Source: Apostichopus japonicus
Taxonomy: Eukaryota; Echinodermata; Holothuroidea; Aspidochirotida; Stichopodidae
Direction of reading: 5' to 3'
DNA: 64,000 nucleotides
NCBI RefSeq assembly: GCF_037975245.1
Contig: NC_092583.1
Location: 7,515,264 to 7,579,263, forward strand
The position numbers and the translations under genes are program-made. Position 1 is the first letter of the stretch. Every line of letters starts with the position of its first letter. The notes under the pieces are model-generated. The model ran no database searches, was not told the origin of the DNA, and saw only the letters and a program-made list of their open reading frames with translations. Of the stretch, positions 54,100 through 64,000 are shown in pieces.

Positions 54100-57000
54100 T
54101 ATACATATAAACATATTTTCACAGACAGATGAAGATAAAAGGAACTGATTATGATCAGTACAAACGGAGCCAATCTTTTGATAGATTGTTGCGCTAGGTG
54201 GAAGCACTGAACATATTTTCAGCAGATATCGATATCGCGCAGCACATGCACAAGGTTCGTGGTGTATGGTCGCAATCGTCGCATCGACCATTGCCATGCC
54301 ATGCTGTGTGACCATTCTCATGATTACTTACAGATATTGTATTATTCTTATTCTGCCAGATGCAGACGAGAAAATTGTGTAACTCTATTCCCCAAATTAT
54401 TGAACAAAAAATATTAGTGAATCGCACTGATGAGTGTTTTTTTTTTTACAACATTTTTTTTACCCCAATCCCAGTGGGGGGCAGTGGGGGGCCAGCCGAA
54501 TTCATGGGGCCCCAGCCCCCCCCCCCCGTAGCTACGCCACTGGAGAGCTCATCACTAACGAAATGGAAGTATATCTTATATACCTCAAGTCATCCTAGTG
54601 ATTTTCGTAGGATTTAAAAGAGTGGGGGAAGGGGAGGGGGAGAGGTGGCAAATTCAAAACTGATTTAGGTAGGGGCACGAACCTTTATTTAAGGAAGAGA
54701 TGTGAATCAAGGATTTCATAAAGCAGGTGTTTTCCCTTGGATCATTAAGAGTGGAGAGGGGGAGGGGGTATATCCCTAAAAGAAAAACTTCAAATGGTTT
54801 ATTCTGAGGCATATGCAGACTGTATACTGTTTATATAAGTAGCTGTAAACGCAATGTCATGCTAATAAATACTTTGTTCCCCGACTGACGATTGGAGTTG
54901 AGGTGGTCTCCTGCGTCTGCGCACAACAGTGAGTCATCCACAGAAAACTATCACACAAAATTACAAGCCAACTCAATAAACCTGTTCTGTACTTATACAA
55001 CTGTGTGTTTAACAAAGATGAATTATCTCAACAGAGCCCCCCCCCCCACTCCCCCGTAAACTCCAAACAAGATGGCTCATATAATTAAAACTTGGTATAA
55101 CGATGTGCACACCCAGTAATTCAGTGGCGTAGCCAGATGGGGTGGGGGAGGGGTGAAAGGGAAAATTCCCAGAAATTTTCGAGGACGAAAAGTGGACGGC
55201 AATAAAAAATAAAAATGCCACAAGAAAATAAATAGCCATGATATAATATGATACTGGTTAAGCTACTTTTCTTTATAGCACGGTGTGATCTACATCTCAC
55301 TAAGTTGTCCTAATTAGCAATACTAATAAAGAGAGAGATTTCCCTGAACGAATTAACTAAGATTCAGTTATTGACACTTTAATCAAAGTTCCTTGATTGC
55401 CGTCTTTAATAGAAACAAAACATCTCCATTTGGGTCAATATAATATTGCGATATGAGATACCTGCATGCACATACTCACACGTATTATTATGTTTAAATG
55501 TTCTCGTTAACGTACACAGGGTCGTTTTCACTGGGGGAATGGGTAAACGTGCCTCATTCCAACCCCTATCGCAAACTTTCTTCGAATTAATTTGTATACA
55601 CTGGCAAAATGTAAGTTGTAGTACACAAATGAAGATACAATCATGGAAACATATTGCACCATTTTGAAACAAAGTCCCCTTAACGAAAGAAACTTCTCAA
55701 AAAGGAAGGAACTTAGACCCCTCCCCCTAACATTCAAAATCGTAACAGAGGGTAGAGCCTATATGGTGACAAGAAAAGTCACATCAATTAAAGCGTTACT
55801 TAACATAAATTTCCTGACCCTTAAAATGGGGACAAAACTTTGGCCACCTCGCACCACGAATGTTGGCTAAGCGCTTGCAATGATGACATCATGTTACTCA
55901 TATAAAACCCAAATTTGGGGTGAGATGTGTAACTCCACGGATTGCCTACCTGTCATTTTTCTTCTGGGGTGGGGATGGTAGGGTTCCCAATGGTAGTTTG
56001 GTGTCAATGGTGTCACCTTCACGGTTTCGAACATCTGATGACATCTTAGATACAAACTGTTTGTGACCTTTAGCCCTATTAATCACTCTCAGATCAATGA
56101 TCGGGGGAGGTTTCATCTTTGGTACATGTTTATGCATGTTAACACTAAGAAAGACTGTGTCAAGTTGATTGCTTATCTTTTACGATCTCCATACACAGCG
56201 AGTTTGTCGCTGTTCCTGTGCCCAGGGACGTCACTTTGGGAGGGGGGGGGGTTGTGAGTAGAGAAGCTTCTCCCTTTCCCAAAAATACTTTCCTATGGGT
56301 TGTACCTCAACGGTTGTCTGGCATATCCTGTTGTTTGTTAGAAAAAATAATTGTCATGTAAATCAGTGCGAAGATCCATCTAAGCTGTTGATTCTTAGTC
56401 GCCCGATTGTCTGGAAGAACTGTTTTCATAGAGCACAATGCTGACACGATTACGAAATAAATGACAATCATTTTATAAGGTACATCTTAGGATTGTACAT
56501 ATCATATCTGCGACATACAACTACAACCTTACTATATGCGATAGATCAAGTTCTATATCAGCAGTCAGCTTGTGTTGATCCAAACTTATCGGGACCACCG
56601 TTTGTTTTTATCTAAGATATATGTATATTGAGCGTTTTCTGCCTGACACAGTTGTGTGGCAGATTTTAGTCGCACCCAGTGACGCCACCACATATATTTC
56701 TGGTTGGGGTGGACGGGGAGGCTGGTCTTAAAACTTAAGGGGGATTCACCTCCCCCAACACACACACACAAAACAGTGGACAGAATATAAAAAATCTAGA
56801 GTGTACAATACATGAATATACAAAATGTATCTGTGGAACAACCTAAACAACTTTCCAAAGTTGCAAATATATGGCACCGTTTTGCATTTTACCAAGATTT
56901 CTCCTTAGACCCATTCCTTGCACAAAATATCACCTTACCCTTTACTCTCCAAGTACAAACATGGTGATTGCGCCCCTGGTCACACTTGACCATGCACATT

Positions 57001-57100
57001 TTGTGATATTGAAATGTGAACACATTGTATATTTAAACAAGATTTTGTATTTGAACTCGTTAGATCAGTTTTCATGTAGCCAGAAGAATAAAACAGTAAC
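54100..57100. other. Intergenic with short repeat remnants
   Basis: Several 'cgtagc/cgccact' repeat ends with oligo-G/C runs (about 54475-54540, 55035-55045, 55130-55160, 56240-56250, 56690-56720). No gene or RNA signal is seen in between. Confidence 0.4.
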
Positions 57101-57159
57101 GTAAAAAGGCTGAAAGCTGGTTTGAGGCCGTTCCAAAGAAGTGTTTGTAATTTTGTAGA

Positions 57160-57940
57160 TGCTATCTCGAAATTAAGACGTTTCATCTCAACAGTTTGAC
57201 AATTTATCCCAACATTTTGATGTTTTCTCTAACACGTTTCAAGATCTATCTCAATATTTTGCAGTTTTGTCTAAGTACTTTGACTTTTTAGTTGTGTCAC
57301 GAAATTGTTTAGCTTTCTATCGAAACTACGACATTTCAGATAAAAAATTCACAATTTGAATTTCATCTCGAAAATTATCGATTTTACTTACTTTCTACGT
57401 TTTACCTCAATTTATCGCAATCCGTGGAGATGCATATCTTATCCCAAGTTTGGTTCCACAAGTGAATTTAATGATGTTATCACTGCAGGTGTGTATATAA
57501 CGCTTTAAATAATAATACGACCGTTCATGACACCATATTAGCGATACCCTCTGTTACGATTTTATGGGGAGGGTGTCTAGGTATTGAAAGGAAGTTTGAG
57601 AAATGGGAGGGGGGAAGAGAGGAGGCACGTTCCCAGGTCTGTTTAAGACATCGACAGTTAGATATTAAATTGATATTCTAACAATTTATGGCAAAATATT
57701 GATGTTTTAACCCCAAATTTCTATATTTTTGGCGCAACTAATGTTAGCTCGAAATTTTGAAGTTTTATCTAGAAAACTACATCTCAAAATATTGCTTCGT
57801 TTTCCTATCGAAGATTTGACGGTTAATCGCTAACAGTCGATGTCTTAGCCAGACATTACAACACTTCATCTTAACTTATTTTTTTAACTTTCATCTCGAA
57901 ATTTATGAGAAATTGGAGACTTTTCGATATCATTTTGGCA
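57160..57940 (+). repeat. Highly degenerate ~33-bp minisatellite
   Basis: Recurrent units like 'atctcaacattttgatgtttt' with variants of CTCGAAATTNTGANGTTTT, in two stretches (about 57160-57440 and 57690-57940) split by unique sequence. Divergence is high. Confidence 0.5.
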
Positions 57941-58137
57941 GACGAAAATGCTAGCACCCCCCAGTCGTCGAACCTTAGTGACACCCCTCACTGTATTAAA
58001 AAATTATAAAAAAATTATATGATGCATTTTTTATCTATTTATTTACAATTTTGGAATAACAATACCAATTTTACTTATTTATAGCAGCTCTCGTTTCGAT
58101 TTTTAATGTTAGCTTTCAATTTTCTTAATCTTTTAAC

Positions 58138-58761
58138 CCTAATTGACCCTCTATATCCAGACCGGGAAGTTTCGACAAGACCACTCTCCTCTTAAATACC
58201 TGGACCTACACTAGTCACGTGACCCAACAGTTTCCAAGACAAACAAACATGAAAACAAACAAATACTTAACAAATATCTCAACAATACTCAACATATACT
58301 CAACAAATATATGTAAATACTTATTAACACTTATAATAATAGTCTACGTAATGTATAATGTGTGAAAGTGTGTACAACAGATTAGTGTATTAAAAAAATA
58401 TGTTTTTTAGGGAAAAAAGGTTAATACTAATTCTGGAAAAAAAGGTAAAAAATGCCTCTGTACTCTTACTTAAAAAAAAAAATAAAAAAATTGTTACATA
58501 CTTTGGTGTTCGCATGTTACTTAATAATACTTGACCTTATAAATATATTTATATGTATATAATACCTTATACCTTATACTACTTAATACTCACAAACAAA
58601 CAATAATACACACAAAGACGAAAACCACAGACAAACCATTGTCTAAAGAACAATACACAAAAACTGCTGAGTACATGACGTCATCTAGGTCCACTAATAT
58701 TCCTACAATCTAGGTCTCGTCTACACTTCCGGTCTTTCAAATAGAGGGTCAAAGAAAAATA
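58138..58761 (-). other. Copy B 3' flank, conserved with copy A
   Basis: Matches 2275-2826: the CACGTGAC block at about 58217 and the TGACGTCA at 58676-58683 are kept. Probably a 3' UTR plus flank. Confidence 0.55.
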
Positions 58762-58941
58762 TTAAAATTTATTAAAGGAAGAGGGACCCTCATTTTCGGG
58801 ACCACACTTCGTGGAAGGTGTGCGTGGCCACCGAGCTGCTCTTGGTCGTTCAAGCTTTTCTTGTGAAGGTTTACTGGCTGCTTCTGTAGCTGTGGGAGGC
58901 TCTAAGACTTGTGAAGTTACTTGTCTAATTGCCGCCGTTTT
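58762..58941 (-). CDS. Copy B exon 5: C-terminus
   Basis: 60 codons including the TAA at 58764-58762; acceptor AATGCAG. KTAAIRQVTSQVLEPPTATE... to SSFNKF. Confidence 0.85.
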   Translation of the reverse strand, partial: KTAAIRQVTSQVLEPPTATEAASKPSQEKLERPRAARWPRTPSTKCGPENEGPSSFNKF

Positions 58942-61477
58942 CTGCATTAGAGAGAAAAATATTACAAGTAGTTTAACCAGAAATAAAGTCAAAACTCATT
59001 CAACTTTCAACTTTTGATGAATTTGTTAGTCAAACTCGTGTCAATTTTTCTAATGATTCGAGATGTTCATAAATTAATGAAATTAACTTTAATTAATCAT
59101 TCAAGATAGAATATAATTTCAAAGAGAGGATGGGGCGGGGGGGGGTAGGGGGTAGGTGAGCGGGTATGAAACTATGCACCAAAAACAACTACATATAATT
59201 AAAGATATATGTTAAAGTAACTACAAAACTTAAGAAAATCAATATCATCAATCATCAATGCAATATGATATTTTAAGGGCGTACATTCCATTCTACGATT
59301 CCAATTGTCAGTCGTCGGTGAATTCTTTAACTGGAACTCGATCGGGATAGTGAAGGTTGGAGGGGAGGGGGGGGGGGGACAAGACAAAACTCGTCCTTTC
59401 ATATTGGAATATATGGAATGAATGCCGACAGTTTCATTAACTTTACGAATATTTTTGCCTATTTTCAAAGAGACGAGGAATGTCCCCTCTCCAGGCCCCC
59501 TGCCTAACCCCTATAGCTGCTTCCCTCTAACTTTAAATCCTATTTATCTTACCGGACGAGCAGATGCGGCTCTACTGATGGACGATCTAATAGTCTCGTC
59601 GATCTTGGCAAACTCTCCCTGATCATCTGGCATCGACAGGTTCCATCTCTTGAAGATTGCATTGATGGTTGCCTCCAACTCCTCCGTCGAGTTAGCGTAT
59701 TTCGGCTCCTCTCCTTCCTCCATCTCCTCTTCGGACATCTCAGCGGTTTCGCCGATGTCGATTACCTCCTCCTGCCACTCTTCATTGTCCGGTTCCTCAT
59801 CCTCTTGAAAGATTTCACGACAAACATCCTTCATCTCCTGGAACCGACTCTTTCTTCCAGAAAGTTGGGTCGGAGCGGGAGTAGTTGGTGCAGGTGTCAT
59901 GCTCTGTGACAGAAGAAAATTATCCGATAGAATGGGACTCTAACCAGAAACCCGTCAGGAAAGACAGGAAATCACACTCTCTGACAGGTGAAGCATATTC
60001 AGATAGTTGGTGGCGATTCCTACTTAATCAAGTTTCTCACTCTTCAAATCATGGCAAACGCTGCAGCAAAACCAACTATAATTCAAGGTAGAATAGTGCA
60101 GTAACATATGTTATGAGCAGCTACCTAACTATCATCATGCCGACAGGATTTCGTATAAACAATTCATTACAGGGCATGCATGGGGCGCCCTCTGTCACAG
60201 TTAACAGAAATCACTCATGTCACTCAAGATGACGAACTACAAGCAAGGATACTACCAACATAGAAATACACACATACACAACTAAACTGAATTAATACCT
60301 ACCTCAATCTTGAGGATACCTTCCAAGTCCATCTCCTCCCCAGCCTCCTCCTCCCCCTCCTCCTCCTCCACCTCCTCAGCCTCATTGACCTTCCTTTGCT
60401 CCAGTTTCAATGAGAGCATCCCCTCGACTTGTGTCTTTATCTGATCAAGCAGGTGTTCAGCTTCTTCTTCACCGACGGCATTCCCACTCAAAGTCATGAT
60501 GTCTCGGAGAAGATGGATGTTATCGCTGTGATGATTGCAAGAAGTTCTGGCCAAACTTCGGGTGTTTGCGGCGCATGCGCAGGCTTGATCTACTGGAGTT
60601 TCACGGTGACCGCGGCGGATGATGCGAGTAGCACATCGGGCATTGCCAGTTTGAATTGCTACATGAGACGAACGCAGAAGGAAATATGAACATTTTCGGG
60701 ATAACAATACAAATAGTTTCGTTAAGCATGGCAATTCCTGAAGTACAAAATCATTTGCATGCGCAATGACAGGGGTGCCGATTAGTCGCCATCTCCCATC
60801 GTCAAGCGGGGGAAATGGTACAGTCGGGGATGTTTTGTATTCAACAAGGAAAGAAATAATCCACTATTACGGGGAACCAGCTCTGCTTCTCAAAATCACA
60901 CAAAATATTTATTAGTATAATCAAACTATTTCGATTTATCTAATATTTAGTTTAAATATGCCTAAGAATGTACCAACTGATTTCTATTTTTTTAGGGAAT
61001 TATTAAATTTGCCCTCCCCCCCCCCCCACCCCAATCCACTTTTGAAATCCTGCTCAAGTCAGTGTAAACACACATCTACATGATCCTCAATATTTCGGTA
61101 AGTCTTGTGTGGATCGAAAACAAGTATTATGTAATTTATTGTTAGTCAACTCGTCAAATCATTAATTCTGAAATAAAGTGAAAGCACATATATATCATTA
61201 TATACGAACATGAAGTTTTACAACATTTTGAAACAATTTGGAATGTATTTGCTTTACTTTGTCAAATAGAGTTGATTATTTATTATATATTTACAAGGTG
61301 TGTTGGCACGATATTCCTCTCCTGGGTGGTCTGAGAGGTTGATAGAGCAAGATGAGGTACTAGATGGGCTTCTGCACTCAGTCTCTGATGCTTTGAAGGG
61401 CTGAACATCGGTCAGGCGCACAGTGGGTTTGAACTGTTAAAACAGAAACAGAACAAGTTAATCTATTCGGCAATTAG

Positions 61478-61531
<54 letters not shown>

Positions 61532-61875
61532 CCTATATGGTACAAAGTTGATTTTAAGTTACTTGCTTAGTCAGGAGCATATATCAGTCCCCCTCCCCTC
61601 TCCACAGTTTTAACAGAGTTTATTTGCTTTATAGAATATGTATTCATAAACTGAATTTAATGCGACACTGTTATATATGGTCACTTATATCGTAAAATTA
61701 AATTCCGCTTCATGTTATACAGCTGACCTACTTGTGACTAATATGATATTATGGTTTTACTCACCAGTGCTCGGCGTTTTCGGCCAATCCACCGTTTAAA
61801 GTTGGCATATCGTCCGCTAGGGGCCGATGGAGTCGCTGATGAGTCGACCTGGATTTTTGAAGAAACACAACCCAT
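58762..61875 (-). CDS. MGCVSSK acidic protein, copy B (5 exons, 378 aa)
   Basis: Exons on the minus strand: 61875-61765, 61433-61295, 60658-60303, 59903-59553, 58941-58762; 1,137 nt, phases 0, 1, 0, 0, all GT..AG. The N-terminus MGCVSSK predicts myristoylation at Gly2 and palmitoylation at Cys3. Compared with copy A it has one extra residue in exon 1 and a 12-residue Glu-rich insert in exon 3 (EEVEEEEGEEEAGEE). Exons 2, 4 and 5 keep identical lengths. Acidic exon 4 (CREIFQEDEEPDNEEWQEE) and basic, Pro-rich exon 5 are almost unchanged, which argues for selection on both copies. The family is unknown to me; a membrane-tethered adaptor is only a guess. It lies about 9.7 kb beyond the central gene's stop, on the opposite strand. 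Confidence 0.85.
59553..59903 (-). CDS. Copy B exon 4: acidic region
   Basis: 351 nt, phase 0 both sides; begins SMTPAPTTPAPTQ after acceptor TCACAG, donor GTAAGA. The internal Met is not the start because upstream exons join in frame. Confidence 0.85.
60303..60658 (-). CDS. Copy B exon 3
   Basis: 356 nt, phase 1 in and 0 out (donor GTAGGT). Cys/His-containing start (CACAA..., CNHH), helical middle, then the Glu-rich insert absent from copy A. The acceptor TCATGTAG is supported by phase and by the matching site in copy A. Confidence 0.8.
61295..61433 (-). CDS. Copy B exon 2
   Basis: 139 nt; FKPTVRLTDVQPFKASETEC, then Ser-rich. Leaves at phase 1 with donor GTAAAT. Confidence 0.75.
61482..61530. 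repeat. (TA)n microsatellite
   Basis: About 24 uninterrupted TA dinucleotides in intron 1 of copy B; expected to be length-polymorphic. Confidence 0.95.
61765..61875 (-). CDS. Copy B exon 1: myristoyl/palmitoyl N-terminus
   Basis: 37 codons from ATG at 61875-61873 to RKRRAL, donor GTGAGT. GCVSSK predicts lipid anchoring; the following basic patch could aid membrane binding. Confidence 0.85.
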
Positions 61876-62290
61876 TTTGATGGATAACCTTTAGCTTTAG
61901 AGACACAGAGAGTAACCGAGTCAAGCGATAGCACAGTAATGTGTTGATAGTGTGTCTTGACCAGCATATCATCTCATAATTATGACGTTGGCGCTTATTT
62001 GAATAAATGCGTAAATCACGCGTATAGTTACAACAAACTTCAGCGTGTGCGTGCGTGCGTTTGTGTGTGTCCGTGTATGTACATGTGCATATTCATGATA
62101 TTATAACCTTAGTAACTGTAACAGTGATATGGGAATACTCCACACGCAGACACGATTGGTCACTAATTCGTAATACACACGTTACATCTTTGGTCACCGA
62201 GCGTCGGACACAGAGAGTATAAGTGACGTCATGACCGGCATGCATGCATCTCAGCTCTACATCTCAGTTGCCTAGCTATAGCCAGCGTAC
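61876..62290 (-). promoter_or_regulatory. Copy B promoter region with CRE
   Basis: TGACGTCA at 62224-62231, about 350 nt upstream of the start codon (copy A: about 366), and TGACGTTG at 61983-61990 in place of copy A's TGACGTCG. The surrounding sequence is also shared with copy A. Confidence 0.5.
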
Positions 62291-62299
62291 ATGTTTAAA

Positions 62300-62990
62300 A
62301 CGGTAACATACAGTGTGTGTATCAACGTACGTATACGCTATTAATTAAATGACGGATTGGGTTATAATTAGAAAACCTCACTTACGAAATAAAATTATAT
62401 TTTGTTTATACCGCCGTGTCATCAACAGGAAAATTGACGCAGGAATTTAATAGCCAACTCAAAATCCGGCTTTAATCGTGAGAGGATATGCTCATCACGG
62501 AATGCAAAAAAATTGGCAACTTGAAAGCCTCCTTTTTCTATTCCACTCATCCCCCACCCAACCCCACCCCACCCCCCCCCCCCCCACACACACACACAAG
62601 CGCAGAAAGAGAAAATAAAAATGTCATAAATTATTTTGAAAAGAAATCATTTCTCAGACTAAACCAAGATTATCCAGCAATCCTTTAAGTAGGTTATTTC
62701 TCCCTACCAAAGATAGTTAACAAGTTGCGATATTTTGGGTTGTACATCAAAAGAAAACAATGCAAACCTCGTGAAGACATTTGTTTAATTTATGGTCCAT
62801 GTAAGTTGTCACTTTCAGAGCTTTATATTTTCATCTCAAGTTATAAGAATGCTGCAAGCATCCTCATTTTGTGTTTGTTCACTGCCATCTTCGATAAGGT
62901 GACAATTCAGTAACTTATTAAATATTGATTCCATTAGTGAAAGCTGAACGGAAATCGTTGCACCTCCCCATAAAATGAAAGGGGGACAAA
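62300..62990. other. Intergenic, no gene
   Basis: Contains a C-rich tract followed by (CA)n at about 62550-62600. Nothing else stands out. Confidence 0.4.
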
Positions 62991-62995
62991 ATGAA

Positions 62996-63066
62996 AGGTT
63001 CCACCGAGACTTGAATTCGGATCACTGGATTCAAAGTCCAGAGTGCTAACCATTACACCATGAACC
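62996..63066 (-). tRNA. tRNA-Gln(UUG)-like, probably degenerate
   Basis: Minus-strand sequence reads GGTTCATGGTGTAATGGTTA..., anticodon stem CTGGA, loop CTTTGAA with anticodon TTG, stem TCCAG, then a T-arm containing TTCAAGT and an acceptor end TGGAACC. D-arm and anticodon arm are intact. It lacks one acceptor-stem base relative to the usual 72-nt Gln tRNA, and the T-stem has an A-C mismatch, so it may be a pseudogene. Confidence 0.7.
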
Positions 63067-63589
63067 TCACGAATGAACTAGTACAAAGCTTCGCACCTAC
63101 ATTACTCCATTAAGTTGATGAAGCTGAGAAAGGGCCAAGGTTTGAGAACCGAATTGGGTTTAGGGAAAATAAAATACCATTTCGCATGTCTTTTCCTGTC
63201 TTTTTGCGATACAATGATTTCTAGGTTTGAAGAAGTGTTTTAAGTGCATGTAACAACGATACTCTCCAGGATGCTGGGCCATTTTTCTACTTACTTACTT
63301 TTTGGAGGGGACGGTACTGGGATGGGTCCCAGATACGGTAGTTGTCCAAACCTCTCCCATATCGCTATCATGCATGCTTGTAGTAAGGATTGTAAGAACA
63401 ACAGGTAAGACCACGATCCAACCTGTTGCTTACCTTTAGTTGAGTAACTACGTTAAGTAGTTTAGGCAAATCCCATAAGTAAAACAAAACAAACACCCCC
63501 CCCCCCCCAATGAAAAAGAAATGCAATTAAGCTAGAGGACATATTGTTGATACCTTATCAAACAAAATATAGCATTTCGGGGACATTTT

Positions 63590-63900
63590 TTGGTGGTCCC
63601 GTAACATTCGTTTAAGAAGTGATGATGTAGTGGTCATTTAAATTGGTCAAGCACTCTTTGGACCGGGGAAGACGCGTTATGGTACTGTTCTACATTGTCC
63701 TTAGAGTTCATATTACTCCTTGATTCGGTGGTCCAAGGCGTGCTTGGTTTTATTAGGGCCCAAAGTTTTTTGTGGTCCTGTTACATCCATTTAATAAGTG
63801 ATGATGTAGTGGTCATGTGAAATGGTCAAAGCACTGTTTGGACCGGGAAGACGCATTGTGGTAATTTTCTAGGGTGTTACTAAAACGAATGACAATTGCG
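63590..63900 (+). repeat. ~180-bp tandem duplication
   Basis: AAGTGATGATGTAGTGGTCAT recurs at 63618 and 63798 and both are followed by 'ggtca..gcactntttggaccgggaagacgc'. The two copies differ at scattered positions and the second is interrupted near 63870. Confidence 0.75.
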
Positions 63901-64000
63901 TTACACATAACGAATGACAATATGTTGTTCTACACCGTCTTCAGCGTTCATATGACCCATTGATAAACCCTCATTATCTTTTTAAAAATACACTAAAATG

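Noticed and set aside
53661-54148. Pro/Gly-rich open frames on both strands
   Set aside because: They translate the interspersed repeat shared with 3.8-4.1 kb.

Overview
The window is eukaryotic nuclear DNA. Coding signal sits in short exons with GT..AG introns whose phases match across every junction. Between them are tRNA-derived SINE-like repeats, a LINE fragment, a hAT-type element with an 8-bp target duplication, minisatellites and many oligo-G/oligo-C runs. Domain content (ZU5 plus death-fold domains) and repeat style suggest a marine invertebrate deuterostome, most likely an echinoderm. That taxonomic call is inference; nothing in the window identifies a species.

Three genes can be assembled by hand. 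The central one is on the + strand, with coding sequence from 19567 to 49102 in 20 exons and about 1,730 residues. Its order is: beta-propeller-like N-terminus, death-effector-like domain (DED1), coiled coil built from thirteen 14-residue repeats, DED2, ZU5-UPA module 1, DED3, UBA-like exon, ZU5-UPA module 2, DED4, stop. Exons 8-13 and 15-20 are the same module duplicated; exon lengths and phases match almost exactly. ZU5-UPA joined to death-fold domains is the scaffold logic of PIDD1, UNC5/UNC5CL, ankyrins and the FIIND of NLRP1/CARD8. I recognise no described protein with this order, so this is the best candidate for an undescribed system: a large, probably cytosolic death-fold signalling scaffold.

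Flanking it on the - strand are two intact paralogues of a 5-exon gene: copy A (coding 2827-6911, 365 aa) and copy B (coding 58762-61875, 378 aa). Both begin MGCVSSK, a predicted N-myristoylation and palmitoylation signal, and carry an acidic Glu-rich middle. I do not recognise the family. Both keep similar promoters with CRE-like TGACGTCA sites. A third copy survives only as a 3'-end fragment near 8.88-9.03 kb.

Between copy A and the central gene (9.5-11.6 kb) lies a decayed partial duplicate of the central gene: coiled-coil repeat relics, a shared intronic element interrupted by a 5'-truncated LINE, and an open copy of exon 7. The locus has therefore grown by segmental duplication.

The rest is intergenic or intronic. 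It includes a 145-bp tandem repeat carrying nuclear-receptor DR1 motifs, a 1.16-kb hAT-type element in intron 17, a foldback-like element at 49.9-51.8 kb, two SINE families, a near-complete tRNA-Gln(UUG)-like sequence at 63.0 kb, and several GC-rich repeats with palindromic cores. A weak Nanos-like zinc-finger relic may lie at 1.0-1.4 kb. All splice sites are inferred by reading; no transcript evidence was available.
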